Position numbers and translations under genes: made by a program. This document shows, piece by piece, positions 1-14,500 of a DNA stretch of 64,000 nucleotides. The DNA lies in contig NC_133935.1 of the NCBI RefSeq assembly GCF_031877795.1, forward strand, positions 87,488,748 through 87,552,747. The letters are read 5' to 3'. The notes below the pieces were generated by a model. The model was not told the origin of the DNA, did no database searches, and saw only the letters and a program-made list of their open reading frames with translations. Position 1 is the first letter of the stretch. The number at the start of each line of letters is the position of its first letter. The DNA is from Strix aluco (Eukaryota > Chordata > Aves > Strigiformes > Strigidae).

Positions 1-1796
1 GACAGGAGAGGGCACCAGGAGTAAGGAACATCCCCGAGCAAAGATGGTGCAAGATGGCTGGTGGGAAGGTTTGGGGCTGCAGCAGATGTTGCCCGTGGCT
101 GGTGTTGATGCTAAAGAGAAGGCAAAGCCTGGGCAGCCAGAGAGCAGCTGGTGGTGAAGCAAAGAGGCAGGGGAAGAGGATAACATTGAGTAAACGCTCA
201 GTGTTGTTACGTGTTGTGATCTGAATGTTGATGGCTTCCAGATGTTTTCCCTCTGGTGCCAGCAGGACTCCTGCACATGCTGTCCCGTTCTGCCTCCGCG
301 AGCGGTGTTGCCCCAGCCAGCCCTGACTGTCTCCTGGGTCCAAGACCTCTTGTCGCTGGGATTTTAAACCCTTTTTGCTTTAGGGTTTCTCTTTTCTATG
401 AAGATAAGCAGAGGGGTTTGGGCTTGAAAAGGGACAGTCGCCGAAGATGGCAGGGGTGAGATGCAAAGAGAAGAGGAAGGTGAAGGACAGACACATTTGA
501 AGTCACTCAGCTCAGACTCAAAGCATGAATAATGTTTCCCGTTTCGAAACAAGCAGCCTCTGAATCTGATCCCTTCCTGTCCAGACAGCCTTTGGGAGGA
601 ATGTAGGGCAGGCGTAACCAGCCTGCTGTGCAGACGTGCCGCAGCGTTCCCGAGCCAGCAGCGGAGGCAGGCAGCTGGGAGCAGGCTCGTGGGGACGCCT
701 GGGCTTGCCAGTAACAAGGACCAGCATTACCAGTGCAAGACCAGGCCAATAGATGAAGAAAATCTCACATCTGGGAGGGGAAGAGAAACGCCTTTGCCTG
801 GCTGGGAAGAAATGTCGGATCATAACACGCAGATGGGCCAAGCCTGTGTGTGCAAAGCGCCAACGTCAGCCTGCTGGGTTTCAGCAGATGAAGCCAGATA
901 AGTGTGACTTGTGCAGGAGCTCAGCCGAGAGGCTCTGCATATCACACCAGCTCTCCAGGCATTTCCAAACACCAAGAGGACACTGCTCTGCCAAGCAGAG
1001 CCTACTTCCATGGTGACACATGTGAGGGTGGGCACCCTCGAGCCTTGGGACTCACTGATCCCTGCTGGGAGCTAAACCCAAGGCTCTTACGATACTGTGC
1101 AGCGTACAGGGTAGGGCCTTGGTCCTGCTGGAAGCAGAAACACCAACTGTTTTCAGTAGGATCAGTCCTCCAGCTTTAGAAAATCACCCAGAGGTTCATG
1201 TTATTTATTGATACGGTCCCCAGATCTGCTTGAGAAAGTCTGTATACCCCCATCCCACTCCAGTAGTGTCCTCATTTGAAGTGCATCCACCCAGGTAGAG
1301 ATGGAGCTGCTGAAAGTTGCATCTGAACGGTGATCTGAAACACAAGTGATCTGAAAATGGTGCTAATCGAAACACCCTGCGTGGACAACCCTAAAGTTAA
1401 ACAGGTTTAAAAAAAACAAAACAAAACCCATGTATTTTCAGAGCTTCAACTGTCTGAAATGTTGGATTTAGCAGGAATTGCTGGAGTGAAGGGACTTAGA
1501 CCACTATGTGTGCGATCTCACCATGTAATTTCCTGCGGAATGGGGCTAGCTGATAAAACAGCAGTCTTTCATCTTAGTTTAATCCACTTTTGACTCCCAT
1601 GTGCAATTCTTTTTTACTTTCAGCAGTTACAAACATCCATCAAACCAGGACGTTGCCCCTGGGGCTAGCTTTTTGTGGATAGGCTTCTGGGGCTTTTTCA
1701 TAGCTTTCATGTTCTCTTCACATGTAACGGTGAGGTGATTGGGGGAATATAATCTTTTTTTAATATGAGTAAAATTCTATTATTTTCCTTTCGCAG
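1..1796 (+). other. TASOR2 intron (5' part outside window)
   Basis: This stretch precedes the first exon I can support. I see no recognisable repeat family, RNA gene or conserved exon in it. It ends in a pyrimidine tract and a CAG acceptor at 1794-1796. One exon-like segment at 384-455 was considered and rejected on coding phase. Confidence 0.5.
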
Positions 1797-2591
1797 CTGA
1801 AAAGCACGATCCAAAAGGTGATAGGGAAGATGGTGACGATAGTGACATCTCACTAAAAACAGCCTCAGTTTTGCCTGGGCTTCGCTATGCCTTACAGAAA
1901 GCCAGTTCTTCGAGGGGGGACGCAGTCAGTACCAGCATACGAATCAAACAGCACTTCCAGGAATACGCAAAGCTTGGTCAAAATACACAGCCCATCTCTG
2001 GCCAAAGCAGTGAAGTTCCCCTTTCCTCTGTCCTCTCACCAACTGATGATGAATGTGCTAATCCCTTCAAAAACAACTCAGAGCAGTCCTTCTCCCAGCT
2101 GCAGTGTTATCTCTCCGATCCCAGCAGCTATACTCTGGAAATGTCAGCTGCCTTAGGATGTTTGGCTGGTGCTGTTCAGTCTCTTTGCTGTGATTCGGAG
2201 GCTGATTGTAAAGTGGATTTCTCTTCAGCTGCACCACCAGACCCTGTTCCTCCCAACACAGCAAGAAAAGTCAGAAGTGAAAACCTGGAGCCCACAGTGG
2301 GGCTGGACCAGAGCAATGAAGGGCCCACAAAAGACATCAACTCGGCGAGCAAGCTATGGGTGCAGCAGAGCGGGAGGAAATCCAGCCGAGCTGTTGTGAC
2401 CAGGAAGAAATGGTCACCCCTCAAGATGCAAAAGCATCCTATGGGAGACAGTGGCAAAAACAGGAAAGCAACCAAGAAGAAGAAAATCAACATCTCTTTC
2501 TCTTTTCCTAAAAAGCCAGGGCTCAAGGCCAGTTCCAATGAGCCCATGCTTAAATTAGCCAATTTGCAGTTTCCACATAGAAGGAAAAGAG
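1797..2591 (+). CDS. TASOR2: TASOR2 exon (first in window)
   Basis: The acceptor is tttcgcag at 1789-1796 and the donor is G|GTAAGT after 2591. The exon enters with two bases of a split codon, holds 264 full codons and leaves in phase 1. The end of the exon is basic (RKATKKKK near 2463), which suits a nuclear protein. Confidence 0.85.
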
Positions 2592-5500
2592 GTAAGTGCT
2601 ATATAAATGGGGCTGATTTCTTCCTGCTTCACGGGGGTATCCAGCTGGGGTGCTCAGGGTTCTCTAGGAGCCATGTCCCCTCACCACCCCCCTGTGCACA
2701 GAGCAAGCAGACATCTCCTGAGAACATCCACACAGGTTTGTGGTGATGTCTCCACAGTCTCTGGTTCAACCTGGGAATGACCCCAGGGCTGTGACGGGGC
2801 ATTTCAGTGAAGGTGCCTGAAACCCGGTGCCGTAGTCCATGCTGGTGCTTTCCTTTGCTTACAGCGGACTGAGAGACAACACCAAATTGGGTGGGAGTGT
2901 TGATCTGCTTGAGGGTAGGGAGGCTCTGCAGAGAGATCTGGCCAGGCTGGAGCGATGGGCTGAGGCCAACTGGAGGAGTTTCACTAAGGCCAAATGCCGG
3001 GTTCTGCCCTTGGGCCACAACAACCCCCAGCAGCGCTACAGGCTTGGGGAGGAGTGGCTGGAGAGCTGCCAGTCAGAGAGGGACCTGGGGGGGGATTGAC
3101 AATGAGCCAGCGGTGTGCCCAGGTGGCCAAGAAGGCCAATAGCATCCTGGCTCATACCAGCACTAGCGTGGCCAGCAGGGACAGGGAAGGGATCTTACCC
3201 CTGTGCTCAGCCCTGGTGAGGCCGCCCCTCGATGAGTGGGTTCAGTTTGGGGCCCCTCCCTCCAAAAAGGCCATTGAATGACTCGAGCGTGTCCAGAGAA
3301 GGGCAACGGAGCTGGTGCAGGGTCTGGAGCACAGGTGTGATGGGGAGCGGCTGAGGGAACTGGGGGGGGTTTAGTCTGGAGAAGAGGAGGCTGAGGGGAG
3401 ACCTCATGGCCCTCTGCAACTCCCTGAAAGGAGGGTGCAGAGAGGGGGGATGAGTCTCTTGAGCCAAGGAACCAGCGCCAGAACAAGAGGGAATGGCTTC
3501 AAGCTGTGCCAGGGCAGGGTCAGACTGGCTCTTAGGAAGGATTTCTTTGCAGAAGGGGTTGTTGGGCGTTGGAATGGGCTGCCCAGGGCAGGGGGGGAGT
3601 CCCCATCCCTGGAGGGGTTGAAGAGTCGGGTTGACCCAGCGCTGAGGGATCTGGTGGAGTTGGGAACGGTCAGGGTGAGGTTCATGGTTGGACTGGAGGA
3701 TCTTCAAGGGCTTTTCCAACCCAGATGATTCTGTGATTTTGTGACTGTGCACAGGGCAATCAGACAAGTCCTGGTTATTGCATCCCTTGTCTGCAGACTG
3801 TCGATGGCTCAGGGAAGGAGCAGTTGCCAAAGCCGTGCTCGTTGCAGGCTGCCTGTGTAACCAGCTACCCTACATGGTCACATTGTGACCCCCTGAAAGT
3901 CAATTTTCTTGCTGTAGCCTTGAGGAAATGAGAAGTGTGAGATTGATCACACCCAGCTTACTCTGCTGAAAGCTGGTATCTGGCCTGAGCTGCTCATTTC
4001 AGGTGTCTCAGTGGCACAAATTGTCCTCTGAAGGCTCCTGTCTCACTGCTGAGGATAGGCCAACCCTGTCCTTTTGAGCCAGCCCAAGCCTCCACTGGAT
4101 TTGTTATGACGCTCCAAGTGGGTTGAGATGAATCTCAGCCTTCCTAAGGTTGAGATAAGTACCCTCAGGTTGCAAGCGTGCCAGGTGGGAATTAGCGTGG
4201 CTTATCCCCCAAGAACACATATTATAGGTCAGGAAAGCAGGCTTTTAATGAGCTTAAGGAGTGATGCTTAATTTTTAATAACTGCTTACAGATCACTTGC
4301 ATCGGTAAGAAACCCCTTTGTAAGATCAGATGCATAAATCAAGTCACTGAAGAGTACTCTGCTGCTGCCAATCACTTCTAAAGCAGTCCTTCCACATTCC
4401 TTAACTGGATATTTTGCAATTACTCCTTTCTAATATGAATATGCCTCAAACCAAAAGAAACGCTTTCCCTTTTCCCTGTCCCAGGTGCAGAGGTCCTGTC
4501 TGCAGAATTTGTGCAAAAAACACAGTCTGAGCCTGTTCTGAAGGAAACCTCAGCTCCCGACGATCCTAGCTTGGAAAGAAAGAGACCAAAGACACTGAAG
4601 ACCCCAGTCATGAAAAAGGTTCCTGTCGCTGAAACCATCACGAAGCCACTGAAGTGTAAGATGCAAAAAAGTGTGGCTAACAACCCATCAAAACCTCAAG
4701 CCAGAAAGCAAGCAGAAAGTGGTAAGAGTGCTGTTTCTTGTGGAAATCTTTCCTTTAAAAGCTGAGCCGTGAAACACCACGGTCGGGTCACCATTGGCCT
4801 TACAACATTTAGTGCTGAGGGTCAGGTTTGGGGTCTGAGTGCTGCTGCCCCGCAGCCCGTGGGCACCCAGTTATGTGTAGTAGCATAAAACACGAAGGTG
4901 ATCGTGAAGATCACAGTTACAGAATGTACAAACCACATGGGGTCTCTTCTGAGTCTTCCTGAGCTTTCAGTTTGCATCCTCAGCAGACTGCTTGGATGGT
5001 TTAAAAAGCTTGATTTTTAGCTGCTGAGCTCAGAAACCGCGTTGAGGACAGAGCGTTATAACCTCTGCTCGTAGCCAGCGTCTGCCTAGATTTTTAGTCC
5101 ATTACGTTGTAAATCCGGTCATTTTAAAAATGTTGAATTGTCACAGCCTTTGCAGACAGACTGCAGCAGATTTAAGAGGCAGCATGGACAGTCCCTGGGT
5201 GTAGCATTTGCAGGTGCTGGCCGGGAGTCTGCTGTTAAACTGAGAACCAGTATTACAGTGCCAAAATAAATGATGGAACAGGAGAGTCATTTTCTGTTAA
5301 TTTGTCATGTTTCCTCACACTCGTGTTTTGATGTCCTCTTTCAGATCTGCCTCTGGTCCTTCTTTTCCCCCTTCCTGGGGGAGGTGGAGGCTCTGGAGAC
5401 TGGTTTAGCCACCTCAGCTCGGTTTATCCGTTCTTCTTGATCTTTTTTTTTTGCCACGTGTTCCTGAAACGTGGCACTTTTCATCAGCCTGTGTGTGTCA

Positions 5501-8500
5501 AACACCGCCCCTTGTTGCCCTTGTCACATGGGGGTTCCTGGAGCGGATCTGGCCGGTGCTCTCACACAGGCAGGGTGTCAGATGGGTCCTGCTGAATGCC
5601 AGGATCTGCCAAAAATGCAAAATAAGAGTGTTTAGCAGTAAGAAATACTTAATTTATATGCCTTACTATGCAGTTCTCAAGGAAATTAAATGTAACACGT
5701 AGGACTTTAGCACAGATGTGATTTAATAAGGTTTTACTTAAAGAGAGATTTTTGTGCTGGGTTTTAGTAGAAGGCATTAACCTTGTTTAATGACTTCATA
5801 CTGTTTTTACGAACATGGGCCTTGAGCCATGTGAGGGGCATTTTTAATGCTGAAAACTAAATGAACACTTATTTGCTGTGCTCTGGCTGCCTTTGGGAGC
5901 CCCCAGGTTTCTGTGTGTGCTCCGAGTTGTAGCTGAAGGGCAGGTTTTGCTCTTGAGAGGGTGTGCAGTGGGAAGCATGAGGGCATGGGTGGTTTTTCTC
6001 TGTTTTAGAGATTTGGGGGTTTTTTGGAACTGTGGATTATTGAAAGCATAGGACAGGGTTTATCTGTGAAGATTGCAAATACGCAAACTAGAAGAAAATT
6101 TAAAGCAAAATAAAAAGGATTAAGGGAACACCTAAAATAGCTCAGGTTGTATTTAAGTGGCCAAACTGCTCTGTGCACAGAGGCCAAGAGAGAGTTTGGT
6201 CACTTTGGATCCAGTACCTTTTATTTCTGAGAATAAACCCCCTTCCTGAAGTCACTTAGATTCCCAACTCTGGATTGGTTTGTAGTAGCCATGGCCTACA
6301 TGACCATGGAGATGATTTTTTTTTTTTAAGTGTTCAATTTCCACGTTGGAGAGACATTGCCAAACTGAAAGCCTGCTTTGAACCCCTTCTCGAGGCAGAG
6401 CTGTGCAGTCTTTGTTTATTCTCTGACTTTGTTTTCCTCACGCAGAGTGGAAGGAGCCATTCTCTGTCCTCCCAAGCGAAGTTTCTAGCCAACGCCATGG
6501 AACGGATAGCCAAATGAGTGAGACTCACCCAGGCGGGGTTGCTGATCTTGGTTTCGATCTGAAGGAGAACGACTACAAGTCCCACGCCTTGAACTTGCTG
6601 GCTGATCTGGCTCTGGGTTCTTGTATTCCTTCGTTTATCCCCAGGGACAGCAGGGTGATCGCTGCGTCCTGCAGCTCCTCCAGCAACTCTGCGAAGGAGC
6701 AGCAGAGTCATCACAAACACAAATCCTTGCGGGTTGCTTCCGACCACGAATACCACCGGGTAGACAAGCTCGCCAAGGGAGCCACCTCTACTAGCAAAGC
6801 ATCACCAAACCAGAAGCTCCCTCCTGATGAAAAAACAGACTTAAATGACTTGGTCTCTATTTCCAGGGAGAAAAACCCTGGGATTTTCAGCAAGAAGAAC
6901 AGTGTCAGCCCCAGCCCTGCAAAACCCTGTGCATTGTCCCCAACAGAGACTCAAGAAGCTGCCGAGGTAAACAAGCACTGCTTCATCTCCGCCGAGCACT
7001 CCTACGCCTCACAGATGCCTGAACACTCCAAGAAACACATGTATCACAGAGGTGCCCCCTACCCTGGCCTAGTACCCTTCAGAAACGGAACCAGGAACCC
7101 CCAATCAGGACTCCTGATGGGGAAAGTCCTGCCTTTCCGCCACCAGCAGAACAGTACCCATCTGCAGCGGGCCTTCCAGGCCTTGGCCATGGGGCGCAGG
7201 AGCAGCCTGCTCTCCCCCAGGCAGAAGGAAGATTTCACCAAGTCCCACACAGTGAACATCCGCGGCAAGTCCATGAAGGTGACGTGCCACTGGGAGGCAG
7301 AGTATCTCTTCAATCTGGACAGCAGGTACACCAACGATGCCCTGGAGAAAACTGTCATCCGCGCCCTGCATGGGTAAGTCAGGCTGGAAGGCTGTCTGCC
7401 TCTTGCTGGACATCTGAGATGCTTTTGGAAGGGGCTTTGCTCTTTTTCGTTTTGCTTTGCATGATAATTGCCTTTTTCCCCATGTTCAGATGCCCAGTTT
7501 TACTATGTTAAAGCCAGTGTGTCTTCCCTGTGGAGAAGGACTTGTGGATACTGGTGGGTGACAAACTGGACATGAGCCAGCAATGTGCATGGCCAGCCCA
7601 GAAAGCCACCCATGTGCTGGGCTGCACCCAGAGCAGTGTGGGCAGCAGGGCGAGGGGGGGGATTCTCCCCCTCTGCTCCGCTCTCAGGAGACCCCCCTGC
7701 AGTGCTGGGTCCAGCTCTGGGGGCACCAACATCAGAAGGACACGGACCTGCTCGAGCGGGGCCAGAGGAGGCCACGAAGATGCTCGGGGGGCTGGAGCAC
7801 CCCCCTGTGAGGACAGGCTGAGAGAGTTGGGGGGGTTCAGCTGGAGAAGAGAAGGCTCCGGGGAGACCTTAGAGCGGCCTCCCAGGACTGAAAGGGGCTA
7901 CAGGAAAGGGGGGAGGGACTCTTGATCAGGGGTGTAGGGATAGGACCAGGGGGAACGGTTTTAAACTGAAAGAGGGGAGATTTAGATGAGATCTAAGGAA
8001 GAAATTGTTCCCTGTGAAGGTGGTGAGGCCCTGGCACAGGTTGCCCAGAGAAGCTGTGGCTGCCCCCTCCCTGGAAGGGTTCAAGGCCAGGTTGGACGGG
8101 GCTTTGGGCAACCTGGGCTAGTGGAAGGTGTCCCTGGCATCTTCCCCAATGGCAGGGGGAGATAGGACTAGATGGTCTTTAAAGGTCCCTCCCAACCCAA
8201 ACCATTCTATGATTCCCTTGGCTCTGCAGCTAGAATTGGTACCTAGAGCCATGAACCGACATCCTCCTTGGCTGTGAGTTTCTTTTTTTTTTTTTTTTTT
8301 CAGCAAGCTGGAAATCACGTCAAGTGATCTGTGTCTGCAGCTGGGCATTTGCAGCTGCCTGGCACTGGGGCTCAGCACTGTGGGGAACCAGGAGCTGAGT
8401 TACCTTGTGCTAGTCAACTGGAGGGAGGATGAAGATATTTCAGGCTGTTTGCTTTCCCTTCCAGGCCCTGGGACCCTGATCTGCCCCACGACATGGAAGA

Positions 8501-11500
8501 TGTGAAGCTGATATTTCATATGTGGATGGCTCTCTTCTACAGCAAACCCAGCAAGCTCCTGAGCAACATGAGGAAGGTGGTGCAGCACAGCAACCCCAAG
8601 AAGTACGTCTCAATACACAGCACTGGGGACTTCCTCGAGCTGAGTGATGATGGTGAGGATTGGTTTGAGTTGGAGACGTGCCCTGCAGACTCTTGGTCAG
8701 ACCCTGACCAGACTCCCAGCAGCTCTCTGGATCGCAGCACACATTGCCAGGGAGTTTTCCACCCAGAGGAGAGCCCTGCAGACTCTCAGACTGACGCTGA
8801 TGGGAGTCCTGGTGTTGTCTATAGTACGGTATCGTCCTCTTCAGGGGAGCTGTCCTGTGGGGAGGAGGAGCCTTCCTCCACAAGCTGTCCTGAGAGCCTT
8901 TCCCTCACTGATGAGAGCCTGGCTGTGAAAGACAAGCAGCTGGCAGTCATTCCTGCGGATCGTGTGCGTGATGTCTCGACCATCACTGCGGTAAGAGCTT
9001 GGAGTTTGGGGGATAAGAGTCTACAAGGCACACAACGCTTTTTGCACTTATAGGAGTAGGATATTTTGAGAGGAGTGGAGCAGACATGCTTGTGGGCTCT
9101 CTCTCAGTGGGGGTCCCCAAAGCAGGACAGAGGAATGTCCCCCAGAATTTAGCTGCCCCAAGTGACTGCCACACAGATGTGCTCAGAGTCACCATAAAAA
9201 AGCAGCTTTCAGGCCTCAGTCTGGGTTTGGATATCCTCTTGGACTGAGCTGGAATCCCCAGGCTCTGCCTCAAGCCCTGTCCAAGGGAGCAGGGTCTCCA
9301 CTTGGGTGCTCTCCAAGGGGGAGGAATCCCAAAGAACTAGAGCAATTAAAGTCTGGAGCTCGGCATCTCTTCCTGGTTTCAGCTGCAAGCTGTGTGAGCT
9401 CGGATTAGGTCTCAGAGCTGCGCTTAACTGAGGGAAGAGAGGAACCACAAACACCCCAGACCAGGACTCAAAAGCCTGCCTGTCTCCTGTGGGAAGCTGC
9501 CTTTGCCTGCCCGCAGTCGCAGCAGTCCAGACGTGTCAGGGGACACGGCGCAGCCTCTCCTCCGCTCGTTTGGGAGAGCTGAGGTTTGCTGGCTTGGAGA
9601 GATTTCCCCCACACAGATGGCAGTGCCGTGCTTTTGCAACATTTCCCTCGGCCTTCTGGTGAAGTTAGTTAATATTCCATTCTGGGTAGGGTTTTTTAAA
9701 TTAATTTTTACAGTTTCTATGGTCTGCAGATGGTCAGGAGCAGAGGTACTTGGGTAAATACAAAACATGGGTGTCTGCTGACATTTTTCAAGCCTGAATT
9801 CTTGAACTAAAATAATTCCCCTCAAACTTCCCCTCTAGACAAACAGGCAGCTACCATAGGGCTGCAACTGTTTTGCATGAAATAAAAAATATCCCAGTGT
9901 TTTTTACCACCTGGGCTCGGTGCTGTGGAGCAGGCAGAAGTGTTCTGGGGGGAAATGTGGAGTCACTGTCCGTAGTCTCCATATAGCTTGCTTGGACAGA
10001 TAAACTCAGGAGAGATAAGAGGATGCTGCTTGCACATATTACTTCTGGGCACTGGCTGATGACCCCGGCACAGTTTGGTCTATTTTTAAGCCATTTCATG
10101 GTGTAAAGAAGATAGAAAGTTTCAAAACTTTTCCCTGGCTGTCTGTGGGACTCTGCTTGCTGGCTGCAGTGGGGATGGTAGTGGCTCACGTGGGGTCAGG
10201 ATTCAACCTGGACTTATTTTATGAGACAAACTCAAATGAATGTCCTCAGGTGCTGTTGGAGTGGTTATACTCGCAAAGTTTGAGCATTTAAAATATCCAT
10301 GTCCTCCTGCGCGGGTGTCTCGGATCCTGTATTTGCCTCCCTTGAAGATTAACCTCTGAATTGTTTTGTTTCAGGAGGAGCTGCCCAGGGAGGGACTGTC
10401 GGACACTACGATGACCCCCAGCCCTTCCGTTGAGCTCGGCGATGCCAGCAAGCCCCGAGCTGCACTGGGCAGGGAAAACCTGTGCAGCCAAACCCCAAAT
10501 TCCAGTACATCTCCCTGGAGCGATGCACTGAGTGCGCTGGGTGGACGCAGAGAGCAGGAGAAGAGCGGGTGGGCAGCAGGGTCAGCGGGTGGCCCCGGCC
10601 CTCCCGAGGATGGGAAGAGCATGAGAGACGCTGGGCACTGTATGGAAGTTGTGGATGGCAGCTGGGCCACCAGCGATGGACCACAACGTGCCTGTGATTC
10701 GATGTCCTTAGAAGCGAGTCCCAAAAGTGCAAAGCCTGATGGAGCCGGTGGGGAAGGCAGGGAATCACAACATCCCTTCAGACATCCAAAAAAAGAGGAG
10801 GAAGAGGTGGAGGAGGGGAAAAAAGAGAAAGAGGACTCTGAATATGAAAGCACAGTCCTGCGGCCTGTTGGTATAGAATTTTCTGAAGGTGGTGATGCCG
10901 ACACGGAGCATGAACGCAGTGAGCAGAAGCGAGTGAATTTCATATGTCTGAAGCACTTTGGCATTCCCAGAGACGGCCCTGTGCCCAGCCCCACTACCGT
11001 AACATCCCCCCGCCCAGGCAGATCAACACCAGTGCTGTCAGATGGGACTGGAACGGGCCCTCAGGGGCTTCCTGGTGAGGTGGCACCAAGCCTGGCCACA
11101 CTGCAAGAGCCCTGGGAGGCTCTGGCCACCTCAGGTGCGGAGACAAACAGTGTTGGTTTGGCCAGTCCAGCCGATGTGGGTTCACCCCATGACAGCGAGT
11201 TGATGCTGCTGTTACCATCTGCTCCCAGCCTTGTCTGTGGGGTGCAGCCAGACAGCATCACAGGCGACTTGGGACCTGCTGGAGAGACACTCGGGGATGG
11301 CTTAGAGCAGAAAGACGATGATCGTGCGCCCTCTGCAGAAAAGCAGGCGCCTGCTGGGAGCAAAACTGGCAGCACAGCTCACCTCGAGTCACTGTGTACC
11401 CAGGGACTGTCGCTAACTTTGTTGCCTGACTCCAGCTCTGTCTTCCTCATGTCTCTGGATGAAGCAACAGATCCTGGGGCTGCTCCAGAGGACCGGGAGG

Positions 11501-14500
11501 CCACGGCAAGCATCCAGTCTCCATCACAGAGCGGCTTGGGAGGGAGCAGCTGCCTTTCCCAAAGGTGTGGAGGCGATGTTTGTGCTGACCTCGCTTTGCT
11601 GAGCACTGATGAATCAAACCCAGAAGGGAACAAGGTTTTGGTAGAAGAACAGCGTAGCGGCCCTTCTGCCAACTACCCAGGTGTGCTGGATGAGTCCTTG
11701 GGAGAAGGTGATGGCCGGGGCTTTACCTTTGACTCTAGCACCTTAGCAGGTGACTCTGAAGCTGAGGAGAGTGGTGATGTGTGCCTCGGGAGCGACAAAA
11801 CAAACACAGTGATGGTGGCTAACGCACTGCAGGAGCCAGAGACCTCTCTTCATCACCTCCTGGAATCAGAGCCCTCCTCCTCGGTGAGAGAGGGGATGTC
11901 TGCCATGAAAGAGCCCCCCAGGCAGCAGCAAAGGTCTGCAAACGGCCTGTCCTCACCTGCCTGTGGAGGCTCAGCTCCTGCTTCTCCCCCTGAGCAGGAC
12001 CCTCTCCCCCATGGCGAAGACACAGACCCCCCCCACCACTCGTTGAAGCAAAGCAAGCAGGGGCCAGTCCTGTGCCAACACGGGAAGCCCCGCAAGCAGG
12101 CAGCTGCTGCAGAAGTGAGTGTGGCTGCTGAGAGCCCAGGCAGCTCCTTAAAGACCAGATATGCAGAAGAGGTGAAAAAAGACACGGGTCTGTGCCGTGC
12201 AGAGCCAGCGGAGAGCTCCCCTGTGGCTGTGCTCGTGCCAGGTAACCCGAGCTCGCTGCCTCTTTCTCCTCCACACAACCACAAGGCAGGTCTGCACAGC
12301 ATCGAGCCAGACTCGGTCCTCACCGTGCACCCCAAAACGTGCTCCCCCAGCGTGAACTTGGCTCTGGATGGTGCCCCAAGGTCCTACTGCGTGGGACAGC
12401 TGCCACCAGGCACCTGCTCCAGGTGTGCCAGTCCTGAGGAACAAGCAGCAGACGGGGTGGGGAGCTATGAGAAGGAACCCATCATGCAGGAAGGTTCAGA
12501 AGGAGGAAGCAGCAGCCCTCTCGCCAGTCCTGCATCTTTTTCAGCGGGGGAGTTGCTCGTGTCACTGTGCAAGCCCCAGTCTGTGTGCAACCATGGTGAG
12601 GCCAAGGCATCCGACGCGTTTGCTGATCTGCACGGTGCTGGCATGGAGGTGGGAGAGGGAGAAATCCCCGCTCTCCCCTTCCCAACGTGGCCGTTACACA
12701 CGCACGGGAGGCTTGATGGAGAAAGCCTGGAGCTTAGCAACGCTGAGGATCTTTCAGACGTGCTCCCGAGAGCAAAGCAGCTCCCCAGCAAAGACAGACA
12801 CATGGGCTTGACCTCTGAAGATCTGTTTGAGACTTTCTCCAGCGACTCAAACCAGGAATATTTTGGGGGGACTTCACGGTCCCTGCTTACAGCCGGGGGT
12901 TCCTACAGCACGAGATCCAGGGATGCTGCAGGCACAAGGACTAACTGCGACTCCTCCTCTGCGAGCTCAGTGCACGTGGAGGGGTGCAGTGAGGATTGGG
13001 GCTCGGTGGGCTGCTCATGGGCTGAGCCGGGCTGGCCCATTGGCCCAAGGGAAACCAGCGGCGGGCACGTTCCACTGTACGTCAATATTAGGGACAGCCA
13101 GGGGGTCGCCAGGGTCTACCAGAACTTCTTGGTCACCAAAAAGTGCCAGGAGAGGATGGGAAATTCGCAGCCTTCCAAGGGGCACAGCCACTGTGCTGGG
13201 CAGTCTCATTTGTTAAGGTCACTGATGGGGACTTGGAGGGGTTTTGAGGAAATCACACAGCACACTTTGGACATGGAATGTCTCCGTTTCCATTATAAGC
13301 TAAAACAAATCCTAAGGAATGGGAAACCACCCTTTTCTACCTCCAAAAGCATCTTTCCACAAGACTTTTCTCCCCAGGTGATGTCTGAGACATTGCTTGT
13401 GCGAGAAACTCCTGACCTGCTCTCCCTGCAGAGCAGGAGCCCTTTGCAGGTGACGATCCTGCCCTCAGACCCACGGCCGAGCGGGCTCAGCCAGCACCAG
13501 CGAAGCAGCTGGCGTGGGGACCCGTGTAGCTCATGGCAGGACACACTCTGCAACGAGAGGAGCAGGGCCCAGACCACGAGCTGGGGCCGCATGGCTCCCT
13601 TCCACCTCAGCCAGCTCAAGTACAAAAATAAGCTAAAGGACTTGCAGGGGGACATCGCCGTTATCCTCGACAAGTATGCCGAGTTGAACAGGGTGATGCT
13701 GAGCAGGGCTGATGTGGGGAGCCGGGGCGCAGGGCCGGTGCCGGCGGATGGGGAGGCTGCGAGCGAGCGGACGCGTGCGTCCCTCCCGGGGAGGATGGCC
13801 GCCTTCGAGGAGATGATCGCGGAGCTGTGCAGCACGCTGCGTTTCCGCCTGCACAGCGTGGCTGAGGAGGCCTGCGGCCCCGCCGGCATGTTCTACCTGG
13901 TGGAGACGGGCAAGGACCCTTTCTTTGCAAGAGTGAAGGTAACAGCCGGTCCCGCCAACCTGGACGGGGACGGGTGGCCCTGGGGTGAGAGCTGAGGGCA
14001 GCAGGAGCCAGCGCAGGGCAAGCTTGCTCAACCCAACATGGGTGGCATTTGGTTTCCTTAAGCCAGGAGCCACCTCTTGCCATTTCATCTTGGCTCCCAC
14101 CAGCAGAAATTAGAATCATAGAATCATTTTGGTTGGAAAAGGCCTTTAAGATCATCAAATCCAACCATTAAGCCAACACTGCCAAGCCCACCACTAACCC
14201 ATGTCCCTCAGCGCCACGTCTGTGCGTCTTTTAAATACCTCTAAGGATGGTAACTCCACCCCTTCCCTGGGCAGCCTGTTCCAGTGCTTGACAACCCTTT
14301 CAATGAATAAATTTTCCCTAATATCCAATCTAAACCTCCCCTGGTGCAACTTGAGGCCGTTTCTTCTTGTCCTATCACTTGAACATCCCCCAGGCCAAAA
14401 CAGATCATGCAGGAGCAGCCCAAACTCAACCCCCACAAAGTAGCTTTTGCTTGAGCTCTTGGTGATGGGTTGGAAGCTCGGGGAGGATGATTGCATGGGA

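Noticed and set aside
384-455. Possible extra TASOR2 exon flanked by AG and GT
   Set aside because: The only open frame leaves two bases at the donor, and joining it to the exon at 1797 gives an immediate stop. The segment also has no match I recognise.
3207-3830. Long open frames on the strand opposite to the CR1 copies, repeated in several places
   Set aside because: They recur because the CR1 copies are nearly identical. They are antisense to the real ORF2 end and carry no domain.
11819-12335. Antisense open frames in the TASOR2 giant exon
   Set aside because: They are shadows of a long GC-rich coding exon on the plus strand.
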